Shown one piece after another: positions 15,468 through 24,335 of a stretch of 64,000 nt of DNA. Numbering within the stretch: the first letter of the stretch is position 1; every line of letters begins with the position of its first letter. The notes beneath the pieces were generated by a model that worked only from the letters and a program-made list of their open reading frames with translations, ran no database searches and was not told where the DNA came from. Both the position numbers and the translations under genes were made by a program. This DNA is from Acetatifactor muris (GTDB lineage Bacteria; Bacillota; Clostridia; Lachnospirales; Lachnospiraceae): positions 62,001 to 126,000 of the forward strand of contig NZ_JANJZD010000013.1 of the NCBI RefSeq assembly GCF_024623325.1. Direction: 5' to 3'.

Positions 15468-16836
15468 ATATTTCCACCAGCCTCCGATAATTTTCTTCCC
15501 TGTTATGTGTCCGCACTGCATGTCTTCTGGCATTTTCGCAATACTGTTTCCTTTTTCCCGAATCTCCCCACATTTCCAGCACTGCATCTCTGAGATTTCC
15601 GGCTATTTTCTCCAGCCTGCTGCCTCTCAGTCCATCCCCGGCGCCTTCCCGGCGCCTTTCCGGCTCTGCTCCGTCTGCATCTCCTGCCAGAATATGTCCT
15701 TCATACAGCAGACCGTCCTCCCCTCCTGTAAAGATACTTGGAATCCCCCCAACAGCCGCACTGACACAGGGCATCCCCAGAAGCATGGCCTCTCCCAGCG
15801 AATTGGGAGAATTCTCCAGCGCTGAAGGGCATACGAAGACACTGCTCTTCAGATACCTGTCCAACATCTGTGCCGCATCCAGCTTACCCAGGAAGATAAC
15901 TTTCTCCTCCAGCGCTCCTGCTCTCAGCAGTTTCCTCAGATACTTTCCGTACGCGGATATTTTCAGCTTTTCCTTTAAGGTTTTATAGCTCACCAGACTG
16001 TTTCCCGCCACATATACCTTCGCGTCCGGATATCGGACAAGGATTTCCGGCAGTGCCAGAAGCATATAATGCAGCCCCTTCAACGGATAATCTCCCTGAC
16101 TGAGGAAAATGGAATGGGGAATGCATTGCTCCTCTGCCCACACAGGTCCGTAAAATTCCGGCCGGAGCGTCTCATTCATTTTGCGGTAGCAGGCATTGGG
16201 ATTCCAGTTCTCCGCATTCTTCCTGTCCCACTCCGTGCGTCCGGTCACATTCCCGGCCAGGCGTATACTCTCCCGCTCTATATTTCCCCGGAGTCTGAAC
16301 TTTTCCTGCTGCTGCCGCAGCGTGTCCTTCCGCAGACAGTCCCGCAATGTGGCAGAGTAAATTACCGTCTCCGGCAAATCAGAAAAATACGCCTGCGCAT
16401 ACAGAGTGCAAAGCCCCTGCAGTCCCACCAACAATTTCCTTTTTTCCGGCAATACCCTGCACATGGCCAATGTGTGAGGGTATTCCGTGCCAAAACAGTG
16501 AACCACATCCGGTCTGACCATATCAACGATTTTTTTCAGAACGAGTTCCAGTGACTCATCATATTTCTCAGGATTTCGAGTATCTTCCGGAAAACCATAA
16601 TATTGAAAGGATGCCTCCCCCAGAGCCGCCTGTCCTCTGTGGATTCCTTCCCCTGCCATATCTGTGTGGATATTACCCATGGGAAAAGCCACGGAAAGCT
16701 CGATTCCGTTTTTCTTCTGATTGGCCAGCACCACATCCGCCAGGCCGCTGAGCCATCCCTCTTTACTGGAGGCCTCCACGCCCATCTGCTTTGCCGCCGC
16801 AGGCAGAATAATATTACACAGCCACAAAACCCTCAT
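15451..16836 (-). CDS. Glycosyltransferase family 4
   Basis: The ATG at 16836 has an AAGGAGG site 8-9 bases upstream, giving 461 residues and an N-terminus that begins with a Rossmann strand (MRVLWLCNIILP). The 11 extra upstream codons are basic and have no ribosome site. Features include RPDVVHCFGTEYPHTLAM in the acceptor domain. The donor domain has FLSQGDYPLKGLHYMLLALP, FLGKLDAAQMLDRYLKSSVFVCPSALENSPNSLGEAMLLGMP and VGGIPSIFTGGEDGLLYE, the standard GT4 E-x7-E region. A charged loop near residue 390 (ADGAEPERRREGAGD) is unusual. It belongs to the EPS operon and overlaps the next GT4 gene. Confidence 0.9.
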   Translation of the reverse strand: MRVLWLCNIILPAAAKQMGVEASSKEGWLSGLADVVLANQKKNGIELSVAFPMGNIHTDMAGEGIHRGQAALGEASFQYYGFPEDTRNPEKYDESLELVLKKIVDMVRPDVVHCFGTEYPHTLAMCRVLPEKRKLLVGLQGLCTLYAQAYFSDLPETVIYSATLRDCLRKDTLRQQQEKFRLRGNIERESIRLAGNVTGRTEWDRKNAENWNPNACYRKMNETLRPEFYGPVWAEEQCIPHSIFLSQGDYPLKGLHYMLLALPEILVRYPDAKVYVAGNSLVSYKTLKEKLKISAYGKYLRKLLRAGALEEKVIFLGKLDAAQMLDRYLKSSVFVCPSALENSPNSLGEAMLLGMPCVSAAVGGIPSIFTGGEDGLLYEGHILAGDADGAEPERRREGAGDGLRGSRLEKIAGNLRDAVLEMWGDSGKRKQYCENARRHAVRTHNREENYRRLVEIYEDML

Positions 16837-16899
16837 CCGCTCTTTCCTCCTTCTCCACACGAACCCCAATCATCGCAGCTTCTGCCAGATCCCTTTCCA

Positions 16900-18036
16900 T
16901 CAGTCAAATATCCAGTTCAGATAAGGCAGAAGCCTTACGTCCACTGCATACATTTCTCTCAGAAGAAATACAAAATACACCCCAAAAGCACCGATTACCC
17001 CAACATGGCAGATCCTCCGCAACCATCCTGCCTTCATCTGTGCCAAAATCCCCGGAAGCAGAAATATCTGCGAAATAATCAGATAATATCCGATTCTGGA
17101 CACCTCCGGTATAAAGGAACCGCAGCAATACACAACCAACCCGAACAGATTCAGGAAGAAATAAAAGCGATTCTGCACATCCTCCCGCAGACTCCGCCGA
17201 TAGCAAATCACACACAGCCCCAACACACAGATACATTTCAGGATATTCGCATAGGACAGTTGCCCATTATCGAAAGCCGAGTCCCGATAATAGGGATAGA
17301 ACCAGAATATAACCGCCCGGTACAGATTCTGCCCGAAAATCAGTGTACAGAGAAAAATGCCTCCCACAGTATAATGCCACTTTTTTAAAGGCGCAGCCGC
17401 CAGATATCGGGCCGCCAGATACACCGGGATCACAAGCAGAATAGATTTGTGGAACAGGACTCCCAGCAATATCCAGAACACGAATTTTCCATATTCCCCA
17501 CGAAGTACATACTTCATGGCATAAAGTGCAATGGCCAGCGCCAGATAATACCTGACTGAATTCAGGCTGTTAAAATAATACCCTCCTGTCATCAGCAAAT
17601 ACAGAGAAAAAGCAAATCTGCTTCCCTGGTCACTCAGCGCTTTCACAAAGAAAAAAACAGTTATCAACGAAAAAAAGGCGAATACAGGCAGATATTCGTC
17701 ATAACCAAACAATAGCTGAATCCACTTTACAATATAATTAAAGCCAAACTCTGAAGACACATGCCGGCTCTGGGCAATCAGGTTGAAATTAAACCGATAT
17801 ACCCAATAGTCATTTCCCACGGCAATCCGGCATGCCGACACTCCTGTCAGCAGACAGTAAACTGCAAATATGGCGATTCGGTTCCGTGCAAGCCTCCGCT
17901 CACATAAAATGCTTCCCTTCTCCCAATATGTTTCCTTTCCCACCCGGGCCGGCACATATTCGACATTATCCACACACAGCCCCAGCGCTGCCGTGACTAT
18001 CGTCAGTCCCACATAAACCAATGCGCTTCGCTCCAT
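16900..18036 (-). CDS. EpsG/Wzy-like polysaccharide polymerase
   Basis: With the start at 18036 (GGAGGG about 10 bases upstream; the extra 31 codons of the open frame lie inside the preceding gene) the protein has 378 residues and roughly ten membrane helices. It shows the EpsG pattern: an early RIAVGNDYWVYRFNF motif after the second helix, EFGFNYIVKWIQ, and SVRYYLALAIALYAM. EpsG/Wzy proteins join lipid-linked repeat units outside the membrane. This is the only polymerase candidate in the operon, lying between the GT2 and GT4 genes. I see no Wzx flippase between 9.4 and 24.1 kb, so the flippase must be elsewhere or replaced by another exporter. Confidence 0.85.
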   Translation of the reverse strand: MERSALVYVGLTIVTAALGLCVDNVEYVPARVGKETYWEKGSILCERRLARNRIAIFAVYCLLTGVSACRIAVGNDYWVYRFNFNLIAQSRHVSSEFGFNYIVKWIQLLFGYDEYLPVFAFFSLITVFFFVKALSDQGSRFAFSLYLLMTGGYYFNSLNSVRYYLALAIALYAMKYVLRGEYGKFVFWILLGVLFHKSILLVIPVYLAARYLAAAPLKKWHYTVGGIFLCTLIFGQNLYRAVIFWFYPYYRDSAFDNGQLSYANILKCICVLGLCVICYRRSLREDVQNRFYFFLNLFGLVVYCCGSFIPEVSRIGYYLIISQIFLLPGILAQMKAGWLRRICHVGVIGAFGVYFVFLLREMYAVDVRLLPYLNWIFD

Positions 18037-18041
18037 AGGCA

Positions 18042-18839
18042 CTATCCCTCCAGACTCTCGGACCGCTTTCCTTCTTTTGCGGCACTGCACATCCACCTGT
18101 ATGCCTGTTTCAGCGGTACCTCTCTGCACAGTTTATCCCTGTGAGCCAACAGGAAGCGCAGCGCCATGATGCCGTACAGCCGGCCGTACAGATATCGATA
18201 CAGCACACCCCTGTCCTGAAAAAATTTCCGGGAATACCCTTCAAACCAGCTGGACTCCCCCTCCGTCTCCCGGGCAATGGTAACCGGCGCAGTATATACC
18301 GAATATCCCCTGTCCATGAATTCCTTCAGGAACAGGCTGTCTTCCCCGTTGCTATACTTTGCTCCGCCCCCGAACAACAGAGAGAACATCACCCCGGAAG
18401 ACAGCAGACTGCTGCGACGCACCGCAAAGCTCACAGCTCCATATCTGCCGCAATTATACCAGTGCACTCTCTTTCGCTCCGTAATATGGTAAGTTTTGCG
18501 CATTTCATTTACCGTAACATTAAAAAGTATCATATCTGCATCATGATTCCGCCGAAATTCTTCCGCCACAGCCTCTGCATACCCCGGTTCATATACAATA
18601 TCCGCATCGGAAAAAAGGCAGATATCACCATCTGCCCGCATAATCGCTTCGTTTCGGCTTCTGCCTACACCTCTGTCAGGAAAAGAATAAAATTTTATCA
18701 AATACCCCTCATGTTCTATTTCTTCAGCCCCCAGCCTGTCACACTGATTAATAATCACTGCGTCCGATGCCAGCCGCATCCGGCCAATCAGCTCCCGGGG
18801 CTCCTCGTTCATAACTGATGCCAGCACCTGAACTCTCAT
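18042..18839 (-). CDS. Glycosyltransferase family 2 (galactosyltransferase-like)
   Basis: This 265-residue single-domain GT-A protein has VLASVMNEEPRELIGRM at the start, DRGVGRSRNEAIMRADGDICLFSDADIVYE near residue 60 (DAD metal site) and NGEDSLFLKEFMDRGY near residue 165 with the ED acid pair. No membrane helix. GGGGGAAGG precedes the ATG. The gene starts 107 bases after the Wzz-like gene and ends 6 bases before the polymerase start. It probably adds a sugar to the repeat unit. Confidence 0.88.
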   Translation of the reverse strand: MRVQVLASVMNEEPRELIGRMRLASDAVIINQCDRLGAEEIEHEGYLIKFYSFPDRGVGRSRNEAIMRADGDICLFSDADIVYEPGYAEAVAEEFRRNHDADMILFNVTVNEMRKTYHITERKRVHWYNCGRYGAVSFAVRRSSLLSSGVMFSLLFGGGAKYSNGEDSLFLKEFMDRGYSVYTAPVTIARETEGESSWFEGYSRKFFQDRGVLYRYLYGRLYGIMALRFLLAHRDKLCREVPLKQAYRWMCSAAKEGKRSESLEG

Positions 18840-18946
18840 TTCCTTCCCCCTTCTGTTCCTCTGTCTCTTCGTAAACCACCCGACGTTTTTTCATTCTGTC
18901 TCCCGTCAGTATCCTTCTGCCTCAGCCAAAATCGGCTCTGTCACAT

Positions 18947-20017
18947 TTAAATGTGCAGGCGGTAATACCTGCGGATAAGTCTTTCGTCGGCCCCCCACAG
19001 AACTGCAGCCGTCACCCTACAGTCCTGCTGCTCCAGGTATTCCAGCACATGCTCCAGCTTCCTCCCTGCATGGCTGCCCGCCTTTACCGCCAGCAGAATT
19101 CCTTCCGCTTCCCGAAGCCTTTCACAGACCTCCGGGCAAATGACAGGAGACTGCACAGCAAACCATCCTTCACCCACTGTTTCAAGGCAGGAAGCCTTCA
19201 GCATCTCCAGCACTTCCTCCCCATCCAGCTTCTCCTGCACCGGACAGACAGCCACAGAGCCTCCTTTTCCTTTCCCGTCTTCTCCCCGGAAAAAATATTT
19301 CATATTTTCGGCAAATTCCCCGCTTTTCGGAGTCCCCGCCGTCTTCAGCCCATATCTCCTCCAGAGAGAAGCCGGCAGCCAGATACTGTCGTCCCCTGTC
19401 TCCTTCAACAGGAAAATGATTACAGCAAAAAAGCAGGACAGCACCGCACTCAGAATCAATGCCCTTCCCACTCTGACATCAGGGACCACTTCCACAGCCG
19501 TGTCCCCCGGATCAACCACATGGATGGATTTGATCTCCCTGATTTCCGATGCCAGAGCTCCGGTCATCACCGCTTCCACTCCGGCGGCAATCCGCATACT
19601 CTTCTCCGGGTCATCTGTGGTGACAATGGTGGACGGTATCCTCAGATCCGACGCCAGATCGGCCCCCAGAGCTTCTGCCAGTTCCTGCTCACTCATTGTT
19701 ACCCCGCTTTCTCCGTCTTCCGCCAGATAAGCCTGCAGATGCTCCAGGAACATTCCGGATCGGATATAGGTCGTCCAGGTAGCCTGGTTGATATACACCT
19801 GCCCCACATCCTTCTCATCCTGGACATCATATTCCACCCGATAGACAGAGACCACCTGATAGAAAGCCGGCCCCTGCAGCAGTACATTTTTCACATAATA
19901 TCCGCCTCCGAAAAGCAGGGTTCCCAGAATCGTCAGTCCCCCTATGACCGGCAGTCTGTACAGCATGCGAAGTATCGTAAGTTTTAAGTCAAAAGGTTCC
20001 TTCCCATAATATCTCAT
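18947..20017 (-). CDS. Wzz/CapA-like chain-length protein with kinase-like tail lacking a P-loop
   Basis: The 356-residue protein has two membrane helices (about 22-45 and 188-210) flanking an extracytoplasmic domain of ~140 residues, the Wzz/CapA topology of polysaccharide co-polymerases. After the second helix come ~150 cytoplasmic residues. Their order (GGSVAVCPVQEK, PVICPEVCERLREAEGILLAVKAG, then VTAAVLWGADERLIRRYYRL) resembles the late strands of BY-tyrosine-kinase/ParA folds, but no Walker A motif and no Tyr cluster are present. So it may be a fused, catalytically dead BY-kinase remnant. It would control chain length with the polymerase. It starts 8 bases after the sugar transferase. 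Confidence 0.72.
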   Translation of the reverse strand: MRYYGKEPFDLKLTILRMLYRLPVIGGLTILGTLLFGGGYYVKNVLLQGPAFYQVVSVYRVEYDVQDEKDVGQVYINQATWTTYIRSGMFLEHLQAYLAEDGESGVTMSEQELAEALGADLASDLRIPSTIVTTDDPEKSMRIAAGVEAVMTGALASEIREIKSIHVVDPGDTAVEVVPDVRVGRALILSAVLSCFFAVIIFLLKETGDDSIWLPASLWRRYGLKTAGTPKSGEFAENMKYFFRGEDGKGKGGSVAVCPVQEKLDGEEVLEMLKASCLETVGEGWFAVQSPVICPEVCERLREAEGILLAVKAGSHAGRKLEHVLEYLEQQDCRVTAAVLWGADERLIRRYYRLHI

Positions 20018-20025
20018 TCTGCACC

Positions 20026-21510
20026 CTATTCCTCTTCCTCATTCCCCTGCTTTCTCTGTTTCGCTTCCCGCAGCGCCGTAATCTGTTCGCTCTCAATCCC
20101 CTCGGTACTGTCAGGCCAGAGCAGTACCTTCAGCGTCAGCAACATCAGTTTCAGATCCAGCCACACGGAATAATTTTCAATATAAGTCAGGTCCAGCTTC
20201 AGCTTATCATAGGGCGAAGTATTATACTTTCCGTATACCTGGGCAAAACCGGCCAGCCCTGCCTTCACCTTCATTCGGTAGATAAATTCCGGCATAACCT
20301 CCATATACTGTGCAATAATTTCCGGCCGTTCCGGCCTGGGACCGATAAAGGACATATCTCCCTTCAGAATATTGAGCAGCTGCGGCAGCTCGTCGATTCT
20401 GCACTTTCTGATAAATCTGCCGATGGGAGTAATGCGATCGTCATTTTTCCGGGCCAGCCTGGCCACCCCGTCCTTCTCCGCATCCGTTCTCATACTGCGG
20501 AACTTCATAATATAAAAATGTCTCTGATTCACGGTACACCGCACCTGTCTGTACAATACAGGTCCTCCGTCATATATCTTGATGGCAATCGCCGCCAGCA
20601 GCATAACGGGAGATGCAATCACCAGCAGAGCCAATGAAAATACTATATCCATCCACCTCTTAATCCAGCGCTGTTCCATGGTAAGGCTGTATTCCCTGGT
20701 CAGCAGGAGAGGACTGTCAAACACATGAAGCTCCTCCGCCCCCATCAGAATCACATCCGTTATCTTAGGCAGCATATAAAATCGAATTGATCTGGCATAG
20801 CAGAATTTGATCAGGGGCGTTCTGTCCTTCACAGATATGTCCCCAAGCAGAACCGCGTTGCACTCTCCTGCCTCATAGGCCCGCAAAATAGCTGCACAGA
20901 GCGCGTCAAAGCCTTCCCGCACATGAACAGCTCCTGTTATGATATATTTGTCTCTGCGGCTCTCGAATTTGCTGTAGATTCCGTTCGTAGGCCTGTCACC
21001 ATAGACCAGAAGCAGTCTGCGCGGCGGAAAAATAAAGCGATAAATACGGTTTGCCGCATTGATATACACCATCACAATAATTGTCTGGTAAAACATCATT
21101 GTTATAAATACATCCGGGACAAACAGCTGTGTGGCCATAACGGACAGTTCGCAGTAAATCAGGATATTGGCGATTAAAGTAGCAAATATCTGGGAAAAAA
21201 TCAGTTCCACATTTTTCAGATACCCCAGGCGCAGTCCTCCGTACATGGAGGACAGAAATACCAGAATTACCGCATATATGGCTATTTCCAGCATATTCCC
21301 CTTGAACCACAATTGCCTCCAGACTTCTTCTATGATACTGTACCGAAAATGATTCATCCAGCAGTAGGCGAACACACCTGCCTCCAGCCCCAGACATATC
21401 CCGGACAGGCATAAATTCACCAGTCGTTTCAGACTTTCCCGTTGTCTTAGTTTTCTTTCGTTCCTGTCTGCATTCAAAGCAGGGTCCTCCTGATTAACTC
21501 TCCGTCTCAA
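20026..21510 (-). CDS. Exopolysaccharide initiating sugar transferase (WcaJ/WbaP type)
   Basis: The 494-residue product has four or five N-terminal membrane helices (about 30-165), a soluble linker with VYGDRPTNG, a further hydrophobic helix (MDIVFSLALLVIASPVMLL), and the C-terminal sugar transferase domain. That domain shows YDGGPVLYRQVRC, KFRSMRTDAEKDG, CRIDELPQLLNIL, GDMSFIGPRPERPE and KAGLAGFAQVYGKY. It transfers a sugar-1-phosphate to undecaprenyl phosphate to start each repeat unit. The start is TTG at 21510 with a GGGGACGG stretch upstream; there is no ATG in frame before about residue 52, which would lose the first helices. It is the committed step of the long EPS operon. Confidence 0.92.
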   Translation of the reverse strand: MRRRVNQEDPALNADRNERKLRQRESLKRLVNLCLSGICLGLEAGVFAYCWMNHFRYSIIEEVWRQLWFKGNMLEIAIYAVILVFLSSMYGGLRLGYLKNVELIFSQIFATLIANILIYCELSVMATQLFVPDVFITMMFYQTIIVMVYINAANRIYRFIFPPRRLLLVYGDRPTNGIYSKFESRRDKYIITGAVHVREGFDALCAAILRAYEAGECNAVLLGDISVKDRTPLIKFCYARSIRFYMLPKITDVILMGAEELHVFDSPLLLTREYSLTMEQRWIKRWMDIVFSLALLVIASPVMLLAAIAIKIYDGGPVLYRQVRCTVNQRHFYIMKFRSMRTDAEKDGVARLARKNDDRITPIGRFIRKCRIDELPQLLNILKGDMSFIGPRPERPEIIAQYMEVMPEFIYRMKVKAGLAGFAQVYGKYNTSPYDKLKLDLTYIENYSVWLDLKLMLLTLKVLLWPDSTEGIESEQITALREAKQRKQGNEEEE

Positions 21511-21526
21511 AACATCCGTCCCCGGA

Positions 21527-22285
21527 CTACACTCTTCTCTTCACAGCCCGTATCGCCCAGAAGAAAAAATGATATGCGCTGCGCACAGGATTCAGTCCTT
21601 CCGCCCGACGGTACAGATTCCAGATACGTCGAAGTGCTTCCAGCTTATTGGAAGAAAGGCTCTTCCCCGCCCGACGGTATCTCACCAGATTCTCATCCAG
21701 CCCGTAGGCTGTGTAGCCGCTGCGCAGCACACGAAACCACAGTGCCGTATCCTCGCTCTTCATTACAGGCATCTCCAGCAGCTTTCTGTCAATCTTCTCT
21801 GTGTCGAACATCACCGTGGTGGTAAAAATTGTCGTATTACTCAAAGCCTGCCTGTAACTCAAAGTCTCAGGCACATGCACCACCTTTCCGGTTCCCCGGC
21901 CGTTTTCATCTGCAAATTCATATCCGGTAAAAGCAAACGCAGCATTCTTTTCCTTCAGAAATGCCAGTTCCCGTTCCAGCTTTTCCGGCATCCACAGATC
22001 ATCGGCATCCAGATAGGCGATATATCTGCCCTTCGCCTCCTGCAGTCCACGGTTCCTGGCCCGTGCGGCGCCTCCGTTGGAAGGCTGATGAATCACCCGG
22101 ATTCTCGGGTCCTTTCGCTGTTCCAGATAATCTCTTATCTTCTCCACAGTTCCGTCTCCGCTGCCATCCTCCACCAGAAGCAGCTCCCAGTACGGACAGG
22201 TCTGTGCCTCCACACAGTCCAAAGTTTCTGTAATATATTTTTCCACATTATATACAGGTACTATAATACTGACCAGTTCATCCAT
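21527..22285 (-). CDS. Glycosyltransferase family 2
   Basis: From the ATG at 22285 (GAAGGA 6 bases upstream) it is 252 residues; 22 upstream codons of open frame lack a ribosome site and are dropped. It contains VSIIVPVYNVEKYITETLDCV, LVEDGSGDGT, NGGAARARNRGL and AYLDADDLW: a complete GT2 GT-A core with the DADD metal site. The C-terminal ~50 residues are helical and basic. It lies between the membrane protein at 22372 and the initiating transferase, inside the EPS operon. Confidence 0.88.
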   Translation of the reverse strand: MDELVSIIVPVYNVEKYITETLDCVEAQTCPYWELLLVEDGSGDGTVEKIRDYLEQRKDPRIRVIHQPSNGGAARARNRGLQEAKGRYIAYLDADDLWMPEKLERELAFLKEKNAAFAFTGYEFADENGRGTGKVVHVPETLSYRQALSNTTIFTTTVMFDTEKIDRKLLEMPVMKSEDTALWFRVLRSGYTAYGLDENLVRYRRAGKSLSSNKLEALRRIWNLYRRAEGLNPVRSAYHFFFWAIRAVKRRV

Positions 22286-22371
22286 AGAAATCCTTCCCGT
22301 ATCTCCGAACCTGCAGCCGTTCGACTCTCGTATCTCCGTCAATTCTTTCATTTGAGCTTATCGGCAGTCCG

Positions 22372-23229
22372 TCACTCATAACAGGCAAACAGATAGTAGT
22401 CCTTCAGGGGCTGCGCTTCCACTCCCAATGCCGCCTCCATGCGTCTTATCACCTCCGGCGCCACTTCATCCGGAAGCAGAACACAGTCCACTCCTGCTCT
22501 CAAAGCGTAAACCACCGCTTCCTCCACAGTGATCGTCTTCTCCCCGGACTCTGTTTCCGCATTTACGCCTTCGGCTGCCTCTGCCTGCGTCATCCACTGA
22601 TATAATAAGCCTGTCTCTTCATCATAGATATCATATGCATAGGCGTTCAGAGAAGCATCCCACATATTCCTGCCGTAAGGAAGCCTGAACGCTGCGTCCG
22701 TCTCCCTGGCATATTCCATAATCTCCCGGGGTGCCCAGAGACAGACGCCGCTCTCCGGTACAGCTGCCAAAAGCAGCTGCAATACTTCCTGCGCCTGCTG
22801 CTTTTCCACTTTCGTTTCCCTGCTGTCAGACAACATTCTGCCTGGATTTGCACACAGCAGCATCGTCAGCAGCAACAACATAGTCAGCGGTACACTTTTC
22901 CCCCAGTTGCCGTTTTTGTATTCTCCACAATATTCTGCCCAGAAAACAGCAATTCCATAAGCGATTACCGCCGTCAGCGGCACCATACTCCAAATCCATT
23001 CATAATCATAAAATTTTGTCTGATACAGCATCAGAAATACCGCAGGAACGGGCAATATACAGCAAAATACCGCCAGGGACGAATAAAGCACCAGGGTCCC
23101 CTGCTTCTTCCCCTTTCCAGTCAGCCATAAAAACAACAGAACTGCCAGCAGCAAAGCCACCAGCTTCCCGTCCTCCGTATAATCCTGCCATCCCATCCAT
23201 GCATTTCTCAACAGTTCCGTCATATACAT
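22372..23229 (-). CDS. Membrane protein of the EPS operon, 285 aa
   Basis: Three or four hydrophobic helices occupy about residues 23-125. The C-terminal ~150 residues are a soluble, acidic domain with CLWAPREIMEYAR and RMEAALGVEAQPLKDYYLFACY. AAAGG lies before the ATG. It starts only 3 bases after the stop of the upstream membrane gene, and together the two resemble the N-terminal (many helices) and C-terminal (few helices plus soluble domain) parts of one larger GT-C-like membrane protein. No catalytic motif is recognised. It may be an assembly or polymer-modifying component. Confidence 0.65.
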   Translation of the reverse strand: MYMTELLRNAWMGWQDYTEDGKLVALLLAVLLFLWLTGKGKKQGTLVLYSSLAVFCCILPVPAVFLMLYQTKFYDYEWIWSMVPLTAVIAYGIAVFWAEYCGEYKNGNWGKSVPLTMLLLLTMLLCANPGRMLSDSRETKVEKQQAQEVLQLLLAAVPESGVCLWAPREIMEYARETDAAFRLPYGRNMWDASLNAYAYDIYDEETGLLYQWMTQAEAAEGVNAETESGEKTITVEEAVVYALRAGVDCVLLPDEVAPEVIRRMEAALGVEAQPLKDYYLFACYE

Positions 23230-23232
23230 AAT

Positions 23233-24138
23233 CTACCTTTCCCGCAGGCTTTTCTCCGCACGCTTCCGGCGATACAGTCCCGCCGCAGCCATTCCAAGAG
23301 CTGCGAAAAGGCACCAGCCACAGCCATACAGTGTCCAGACCATGCAGGCTTCCGCCAGAATACACAGCACTGCAGACATCCATTTCCCCCGAATGCAGAG
23401 GGATAATAACCAGGGAAGCAGTACACAGTTGCGAATGGTTACACCTCTCCATCCGCAGTACAGCAGCTGAAACCCATCCATTCCATACCGATAAGTTCCC
23501 ACCCACATAATCAGCGCCGCGGCCGCCAGGAAGCAGGCTCTCTTCCTGCCGGATACCGTCTCCTCCGCCGGAAAGAGACTGCAGGCCAATACACCAAACG
23601 ACGCATAACAACTCACAAGAACAATAACGGGAATCAGGATTCTGACCACAAAATCAGGGCTTAATCCTGTTATCCTGCAGATACAGGCATACAATGTGGG
23701 CAGACACAATATTTTCAATCTGAACGGCATTCCTGCAGTGTATGCTGCACCGGTCATAGGATTTATCCGGTATATGCCGTCCGCGGCAAGAAAGCTTTTT
23801 ACCGTCTCCAGTGTCATGTCACCTTCACGACAGGCGGTATTTCCTGTGCACACAAATATAAGCTGTGATATTACCAATATTGCAAATACAAGAAATAAAA
23901 TACCCTCCAGGGCATTTCTTTTTTCCACTTTTTCAGGATTTCTGCTGCCTTTTTTCCAATGATAAAAAAACATACCCGCCACGGCCAAAACTGCAGTGCC
24001 TGACAGGCCTCCCCAAAGCATGGCGCATCTGCCGAAAGGCAATCCCAGAAACATTGCCGCCAGATGTACGACCTCAGCCAGTCCGATGATACTAATGATT
24101 CCCATAATCAGATAATCACCGAGATAATTTCCCTTCAT
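23233..24138 (-). CDS. DUF6077-like multi-pass membrane protein
   Basis: With the ATG at 24138 (GAGGGAG site) the protein has 301 residues and about seven membrane helices. Between helices 3 and 4 lies a loop with CREGDMTLETVKSFLAADGIYRINPMTG, which resembles the DUF6077 family found in Clostridia polysaccharide clusters. A GT-C-like sugar transferase role is conceivable but unsupported by a visible catalytic motif. It is the first gene of the EPS operon. The longer open frame to 24234 has no ribosome site and would run through the inverted repeat at 24212-24227. Confidence 0.65.
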   Translation of the reverse strand: MKGNYLGDYLIMGIISIIGLAEVVHLAAMFLGLPFGRCAMLWGGLSGTAVLAVAGMFFYHWKKGSRNPEKVEKRNALEGILFLVFAILVISQLIFVCTGNTACREGDMTLETVKSFLAADGIYRINPMTGAAYTAGMPFRLKILCLPTLYACICRITGLSPDFVVRILIPVIVLVSCYASFGVLACSLFPAEETVSGRKRACFLAAAALIMWVGTYRYGMDGFQLLYCGWRGVTIRNCVLLPWLLSLCIRGKWMSAVLCILAEACMVWTLYGCGWCLFAALGMAAAGLYRRKRAEKSLRER

Positions 24139-24211
24139 CCTGACTCCCTCTTTATCCGGGGCCTTTTCCCTGCCCTCTTCCGATTTTATTGCCAATATTC
24201 CCCTGTTCCAT

Positions 24212-24230
24212 AATGCATACGTGCATTGTA
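24212..24230 (-). promoter_or_regulatory. Possible EPS operon promoter with operator-like inverted repeat
   Basis: A perfect inverted repeat AATGCA-TACG-TGCATT (24212-24227) overlaps a leftward -10-like TACAAT (24230-24225), 74-90 bases before the first EPS gene. No good -35 box at 17 bases is visible, as expected for an activated promoter. The palindrome is a candidate binding site for a dimeric regulator such as the Spo0A-domain protein or the Xre protein; which one is unknown. Confidence 0.35.
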
Positions 24231-24253
24231 ACACAATTATTTCATTAAGTCTA

Positions 24254-24290
24254 CAAAAGCAGCCGGATTTTAACCCGGCTGCTTTATTCT
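24254..24290 (-). terminator. Bidirectional terminator after the Spo0A-like gene
   Basis: AGCAGCCGG pairs with CCGGCTGCT over a short AT-rich loop. T-rich tails follow on both strands (leftward CTTTTGTAG, rightward TTTATT). It separates the Spo0A-like gene from the EPS operon. Confidence 0.8.
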
Positions 24291-24335
24291 CGCAGTAAGA
24301 AGCACATTTGTCTCCTATTTCATCTTTTGTATATC

